This document shows, piece by piece, positions 60,803 to 64,000 of a stretch of DNA of 64,000 bases (positions are counted from its first letter, which is position 1; each line of letters starts with the position of its first letter). Source of the stretch: Dorea sp. 5-2 (lineage in GTDB: Bacteria; Bacillota; Clostridia; Lachnospirales; Lachnospiraceae); NCBI RefSeq assembly GCF_000403455.2, contig NZ_KE159718.1, forward strand, positions 130,261-194,260, given 5' to 3'. The notes beneath the pieces were generated by a model. The model was given only the letters and a program-made list of their open reading frames with translations. It made no database searches and was not told the origin of the DNA. A program made the translations under genes and the position numbers.

Positions 60803-61015
60803 TTAGGTAGGCTGTCCGTCAAAGCGGAACTGGAACAGGGCAGCGATAAGCCGCCGTTTAATGTTGTCCTCGGTGTCCTTGTTGACCTGTCCGTTTTCAA
60901 GGGAAGCAAGCCGGATTCGCTTGCTGTAATGCCGTAAAACCTCGTCAATGGCTTCCGGCTCTCCGCTGGTTGCTCTGACAATAGTTTCATACGGTACAAG
61001 TTTAGGATTCCTCAT
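60803..61015 (-). CDS. Helix-turn-helix protein, Orf8-like
   Basis: 70 residues: MRNPKLVPYETIVRATSGEP, EAIDEVLRHYSKRIRLASLE, KRRLIAALFQFRF. Same family as 22556-22795 in the ICE. It overlaps the sigma gene by 14 bp, as its ICE counterpart does. Confidence 0.8.
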   Translation of the reverse strand: MRNPKLVPYETIVRATSGEPEAIDEVLRHYSKRIRLASLENGQVNKDTEDNIKRRLIAALFQFRFDGQPT

Positions 61016-61445
61016 GGAAAAGCACCTCCATTTCCTTATGCAGCATTTGCAAGGCACTGTGTATGTGATGCCACGCCGTACTCCGGCAGCGTCCGTATAG
61101 TTCCCCGATTTCCTGCTGTGTGTAACGTCCAAAAAAGTATAGGTAGATGATTTCCCTCTTTTTCTCCGGCAGAGAGGACAGAGCTTCGGCAAGATTTCCA
61201 TTTGTGAGGATAACCCTCTGACCACATATCGTAACAGGGTATTGCTTGTAAGGGTCTATGAAATATGTGTCTGACGTACAAAATGGATAAAACTTTTCTT
61301 CTGTGAGGTATTCAAAAGATATTTCCCTTTGCCGCCGCTTGTCCCTGTCACGCCATGCGTTGATTGCTGCATAGTGTATAACAATTCTGCAAAAAGCGTT
61401 AAATGTGTATTCGATATGTTCTTTGTATGCTTCCGAAGAAGTCAC
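61002..61445 (-). CDS. Sigma-70-like factor of the nested element
   Basis: 147 residues from GTG 61445 (GGGGG at 8 bases). Region 2-like SEAYKEHIEYTFNAFCRIVI and region 4 LPEKKREIIYLYFFGRYTQQ, EIGELYGRCRSTAWHHIHSA. Counterpart of the ICE sigma factor at 22782-23216. Likely drives element genes. Confidence 0.85.
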   Translation of the reverse strand: MTSSEAYKEHIEYTFNAFCRIVIHYAAINAWRDRDKRRQREISFEYLTEEKFYPFCTSDTYFIDPYKQYPVTICGQRVILTNGNLAEALSSLPEKKREIIYLYFFGRYTQQEIGELYGRCRSTAWHHIHSALQMLHKEMEVLFHEES

Positions 61446-61483
61446 TGGCAATTCCCCCTTTCCACCACAATAGGAACTGTTAT

Positions 61484-62104
61484 TCAAGCTATAAAAGATA
61501 ACAAGTCGGCAGGTCTTTCCAAAAAATAATCTGCCCGTATGTGCTTATTATGGCTACCCCATACTGCCAAAGCAAAATCAATTCCAGCATTTTCTGCACT
61601 TATACTGTCATATTTGCTATCTCCGATATAAAGCACTTTCCTATGTTCTGTTTTTGATAATTCCACATATTTCAAAAGCGGTGCGGCATTGGGTTTATGT
61701 TCCTGTGTATCGTCCGCACATATGATTGTTTTAAAATAATGGCTGATACCAAACTGGCAAAAATCATGTGTAAATTCTTCCCTTGTCTTTGAGGTGACAA
61801 TTCCCATTTTATAATCCAGACTTAGAAGATTTTTCAATAGTCCGGTTATTCCGTCAAATACTTTAATAGTATCTGCATATTTACACATATTTTTATCCCA
61901 TAATTCTGTCGCATAGGAAATGTCTTTTATCTCAAGTTTTTTCAAAGCGTCTATCCCGGTAATCCCTAACGCAAATTTTAGTTCAGAGCATGGTATCTCT
62001 CTCCCCGACAATGCCCTTATGGTTTCCTGTAAGGAATGTAAGACAGCATATTCCGTATCAATCAGAGTACCGTCAATGTCAAAAACGATATGCTTATATT
62101 TCAT
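61484..62104 (-). CDS. HAD-superfamily hydrolase, phosphoglycolate phosphatase-like
   Basis: 206 residues: HIVFDIDGTLIDTE (nucleophile Asp in DxDGT), MGIVTSKTREE (motif II Thr/Ser), KPNAAPLLKYVEL (Lys), VLYIGDSKYDSISAENAGID (motif IV). ATG 62104 follows AAAGGCGG. Overlaps the acetyltransferase by 11 bp. Substrate unknown; cargo gene. Confidence 0.85.
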   Translation of the reverse strand: MKYKHIVFDIDGTLIDTEYAVLHSLQETIRALSGREIPCSELKFALGITGIDALKKLEIKDISYATELWDKNMCKYADTIKVFDGITGLLKNLLSLDYKMGIVTSKTREEFTHDFCQFGISHYFKTIICADDTQEHKPNAAPLLKYVELSKTEHRKVLYIGDSKYDSISAENAGIDFALAVWGSHNKHIRADYFLERPADLLSFIA

Positions 62105-62696
62105 GTAGCCGCCTTTCTTTGTCTGTATCAAAATGACGTATCACCCTGCATGGATTCCCTACTGCAACACAATTAGCCGGGATAGGGCGGTTTACAACAC
62201 TTCCAGCCCCTATTACGCTGTTTTCTCCTATGGTGACTCCTGGCAGAAGAATACAGCCGCCGCCAATCCAGACATTATTTTCTATCTCTATCGGACGTGC
62301 ATAGGTTCTAAAAAATGTTGTCTGGCGTTCCCTCCAATCCGGCACAAGCCTTTCCATTGGTAAAACAGGGTGCGAAGATGTATAAATCTGCACATTTGAA
62401 GCAATCAAAACCCTGTCACCAATTCGGATAGTTTTGTTATCCACAAAGGTACAATTCATATTGATTATCACATCATTTCCCAAAAAAATATTTTTTCCAT
62501 AATCACAATGAAAAGGTGTGTCGATTGCCACATTTTCCCCAATTCCCCCCAACAGCTTCCGAAGAATGGAAGTGCGTTTTTCCATATCTCCATAATCAGA
62601 GAAATAATATTCCCGTGTTAATTCCCTTGTGCGGGCAATCTGCTTTAATGTATCGCTGTCCGCAGTTTCTAAAAAATCGCTTGCTTCGTAATACAC
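62094..62696 (-). CDS. Maltose/galactoside O-acetyltransferase-like protein
   Basis: 200 residues with left-handed beta-helix hexapeptide repeats (IDTPFHCDYGKNIFLGNDVI, NCTFVDNKTIRIGDRVLIAS) and the catalytic His in SSHPV, as in Maa/LacA. The N-terminal SDTLKQIARTRELTREYYFS helix is also typical. ATG 62696 follows AGGGAGGGAT. Confidence 0.9.
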   Translation of the reverse strand: MYYEASDFLETADSDTLKQIARTRELTREYYFSDYGDMEKRTSILRKLLGGIGENVAIDTPFHCDYGKNIFLGNDVIINMNCTFVDNKTIRIGDRVLIASNVQIYTSSHPVLPMERLVPDWRERQTTFFRTYARPIEIENNVWIGGGCILLPGVTIGENSVIGAGSVVNRPIPANCVAVGNPCRVIRHFDTDKERRLHEI

Positions 62697-62707
62697 AATA
62701 TCCCTCC

Positions 62708-63307
62708 CTAACGAAAACTGTTTTCCACAACGCCCGGAAGCAGAGTATAAACAGAGCAGCCAATCTGTTCTTCAAACAGTTCTTTAATCTCTAAAATTTT
62801 TTTCCACCTGTCTATTGTCGCCGGGTGGATGCCGTACCGTATTGTCACATCTACGAATCTCTTTTCCAAAAGGCAGAACCCCGTAGGCATAGCCAATGCG
62901 TCACATAGCTGTACCAGACGGTCATAATCATCATATACCGCATTTGCAACAAAATCTTTCATAAACAGGTAATCCTCATCACTGACATCAAACTCTCCGA
63001 TAGAAGTATCAATATCCTGTATCATAAATGCGTGGGATATACATATCTGTGCAGCTTTTCCCCACCCACGCTCCATACAGTAACGATAGCCGTCTATCAA
63101 ATGCCTTTCCGAACTCACTCCGGCATAACGTCCAATATCATGTAACAGCCCGAAAAGATACGCCTGTTCAGAAGATAAATCTTTACAGTGTGACGCAATA
63201 TTTTTACAGGCTTTGGCTACATACCGGGAATGGTCTACCCATGCCCCCGGATTGGACTGCGCCGCTTCCGTTAATGTCATTTCCACGGTTTGAATGTTTA
63301 GTTCCAT
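62708..63307 (-). CDS. HD-domain phosphohydrolase
   Basis: 199 residues. H in WVDHSRYVAKACKNIASHC, HD in FGLLHDIGRYAGVSSERHLI, and a distal Asp in LCDALAMPTG. HD proteins cleave phosphate esters of nucleotides. AAAGGAG lies 5 bases before ATG 63307. Cargo; co-directional with the acetyltransferase and HAD genes. Confidence 0.85.
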   Translation of the reverse strand: MELNIQTVEMTLTEAAQSNPGAWVDHSRYVAKACKNIASHCKDLSSEQAYLFGLLHDIGRYAGVSSERHLIDGYRYCMERGWGKAAQICISHAFMIQDIDTSIGEFDVSDEDYLFMKDFVANAVYDDYDRLVQLCDALAMPTGFCLLEKRFVDVTIRYGIHPATIDRWKKILEIKELFEEQIGCSVYTLLPGVVENSFR

Positions 63308-63382
63308 TTTAACTCCTTTCAAAAGGGCGGGGCTGGCAGATAAACCGTCCAGCCCCTTTATGATGAAATATTTACAGACAAA

Positions 63383-63613
63383 TCAACAATCCCCGGCATA
63401 GTATGAAACAATGCTCATATAGTCCGTTGGATTAGGAATTTCTAAAACAAACCGCAGGCAGTTTTTGTTTTGGCGGTACTGCCGCCACAAACTGTCCTGT
63501 ACCCTTTCTTCCCCATTGATATTTCGTTTTTTACCGTCCGGGCAGAGCATATTTACTTTGCCGGTACAGGCATTGACCGTATCTAAAAAATTTTTCATGT
63601 TCAGAATGTTCAT
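63383..63613 (-). CDS. Small protein of unknown function
   Basis: 76 residues: MNILNMKNFLDTVNACTGKV, NMLCPDGKKRNINGEERVQD, SLWRQYRQNKNCLRFVLEIP. AGGAGG stands about 17 bases before ATG 63613, rather far. Small, no signal peptide. I recall similar short ORFs from Clostridia transposons but cannot name the family. Confidence 0.55.
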   Translation of the reverse strand: MNILNMKNFLDTVNACTGKVNMLCPDGKKRNINGEERVQDSLWRQYRQNKNCLRFVLEIPNPTDYMSIVSYYAGDC

Positions 63614-63710
63614 TTTTACCACCTTGAACCCACCTCCTGTAAATTGCTGATTTACTTTACAGGTATCATTATAATGCAGGAAGTGCAGGAAAAATATTTC
63701 ATTTCTGCCC

Positions 63711-64000
63711 TTATCTATCACTATTCTGCCATTTCTTCCGATATTCTGTTGGTGAACAATGTGCGTACTCCCGAAAAACTTTTCCAAAATAGCTGCTGCT
63801 CCCCAAACCGCAGTCATGGCTGATAACTGTAACAGGTTCCTGCCCCTTAGCCAACATCTGACAGGCGGCTTGCAGACGGTAAGCCTTTATATAGTCTACG
63901 GGGGTCATGTGCAGACAGTCATGGAACACTCTGTAACATTCCCTTTCGCTTAGATATGCTGCCGCTGCAAGCTCCGGGATAGAAATTTTCTCCTTATAAT
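63711..64000 (-). CDS. AraC-family regulator, C-terminal part (runs off the window)
   Basis: The last 96 residues hold both AraC helix-turn-helix motifs: IPELAAAAYLSERECYRVFH, DCLHMTPVDYIKAYRLQAAC, GLGSSSYFGKVFREYAHCSP. The N-terminal ligand part is outside the window. It could control the cargo genes downstream. Confidence 0.9.
   Translation of the reverse strand, partial: YKEKISIPELAAAAYLSERECYRVFHDCLHMTPVDYIKAYRLQAACQMLAKGQEPVTVISHDCGLGSSSYFGKVFREYAHCSPTEYRKKWQNSDR

Larger units (their letters stand above)
20400..64000. mobile_element. Tn916/Tn1549-type integrative conjugative element (partial)
   Basis: One end is next to a Tn916-type int/xis pair at about 20400. The element contains a relaxase, T4SS genes (VirB4, VirB6-like, PrgI, Maff2), TopB, anti-restriction and family-specific small proteins in the Tn1549 order. 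The coupling protein VirD4 would lie beyond Maff2, which is where the nested element sits, so it and the other end of the ICE are outside the window. The left boundary is placed by where the CPBP frame ends (plus or minus about 15 bp). Confidence 0.8.
53536..64000. mobile_element. Mobilizable element with large serine recombinase, nested in the ICE (partial)
   Basis: The element starts at the maff2 break and reaches the window end. It carries a TndX/TnpX-like recombinase, TnpW, DnaC-like, RepA-like, cysteine-rich VLP, relaxase and MobC, an HTH/sigma pair and cargo (HAD, acetyltransferase, HD, AraC). It has no T4SS genes, so it would use the channel of its host ICE or another. The far end is not visible. 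Confidence 0.8.

Noticed and set aside
1-64000. CRISPR array, rRNA or tRNA genes
   Set aside because: No regularly spaced repeat series and no recognisable rRNA or tRNA sequence was seen by reading.

Overview
The window looks like accessory DNA from a gut Clostridia, probably Lachnospiraceae-like. The evidence is AGGAGG-type ribosome binding sites, Tn916/Tn1549-type transfer genes, TnpV/TnpW/cysteine-rich-VLP/TTRAP family proteins, and a GC-rich mobile block set against an AT-richer host. No rRNA, tRNA or CRISPR array was seen. The species is an inference and cannot be fixed from this window.

Region 1 (1-20404) is a patchwork of small host or cargo genes: an SRPBCC protein, a DUF3795 protein, an alpha/beta hydrolase, a KAP P-loop fragment, an acetyltransferase, and a sigma factor broken in a poly-A tract. 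It continues with DUF2461, TnpV, and a sigma/ABC-2/VanY/KTR cassette in which vanY has an internal TGA. An IS91-like element that also carries a tyrosine recombinase follows (11262-13763, with 15-bp terminal inverted repeats). Next to it a second, truncated copy is fused to an ABC ATPase gene that has lost its 3' half. After that come an ABC exporter, a GrpB-M24 fusion, two P-loop kinases and a CPBP-family gene cut at its 5' end.

Region 2 (about 20404 to beyond the window) is a Tn916/Tn1549-type integrative conjugative element (ICE) that appears to have inserted into the CPBP gene. It starts with Int and Xis, a 500-bp GC-rich structured non-coding stretch, an HTH/sigma pair behind an attenuator-like leader, and a cargo operon of two ABC transporters with a two-component system. 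A tandem 11-bp repeat sits at the -35 of the second transporter. Then come MobC and relaxase, and the transfer module on the minus strand: Maff2, VirB6-like, MT-A70 methylase, PrgI, VirB4, DNA methylase, CHAP hydrolase, DUF4315, DUF4366, TopB, a giant ArdA/ArdC-like protein, TTRAP and cysteine-rich VLP. A Shedu-like nuclease gene is carried as a plus-strand passenger.

Two further elements are nested in the ICE. A RIT element (three tyrosine recombinases in a row, 45539-49040) sits in the last codons of virB4; excising it in silico restores a sensible VirB4 tail directly abutting the methylase start. A mobilizable element with a large serine recombinase (from about 53536 to beyond the window) sits in maff2. 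It carries TnpW, DnaC-like and RepA-like proteins, its own MobC and relaxase, an HTH/sigma pair, and cargo (HAD, acetyltransferase, HD, AraC).

The most unusual signal is an 88-98-bp module present twice in inverted orientation in the ICE (29511-29598 plus, 38314-38411 minus). It has identical outer parts and a middle hairpin whose two arms differ in sequence but keep pairing. Its last hairpin resembles one in front of the relaxase operon of the nested element, so it may be a duplicated oriT or a structured leader.
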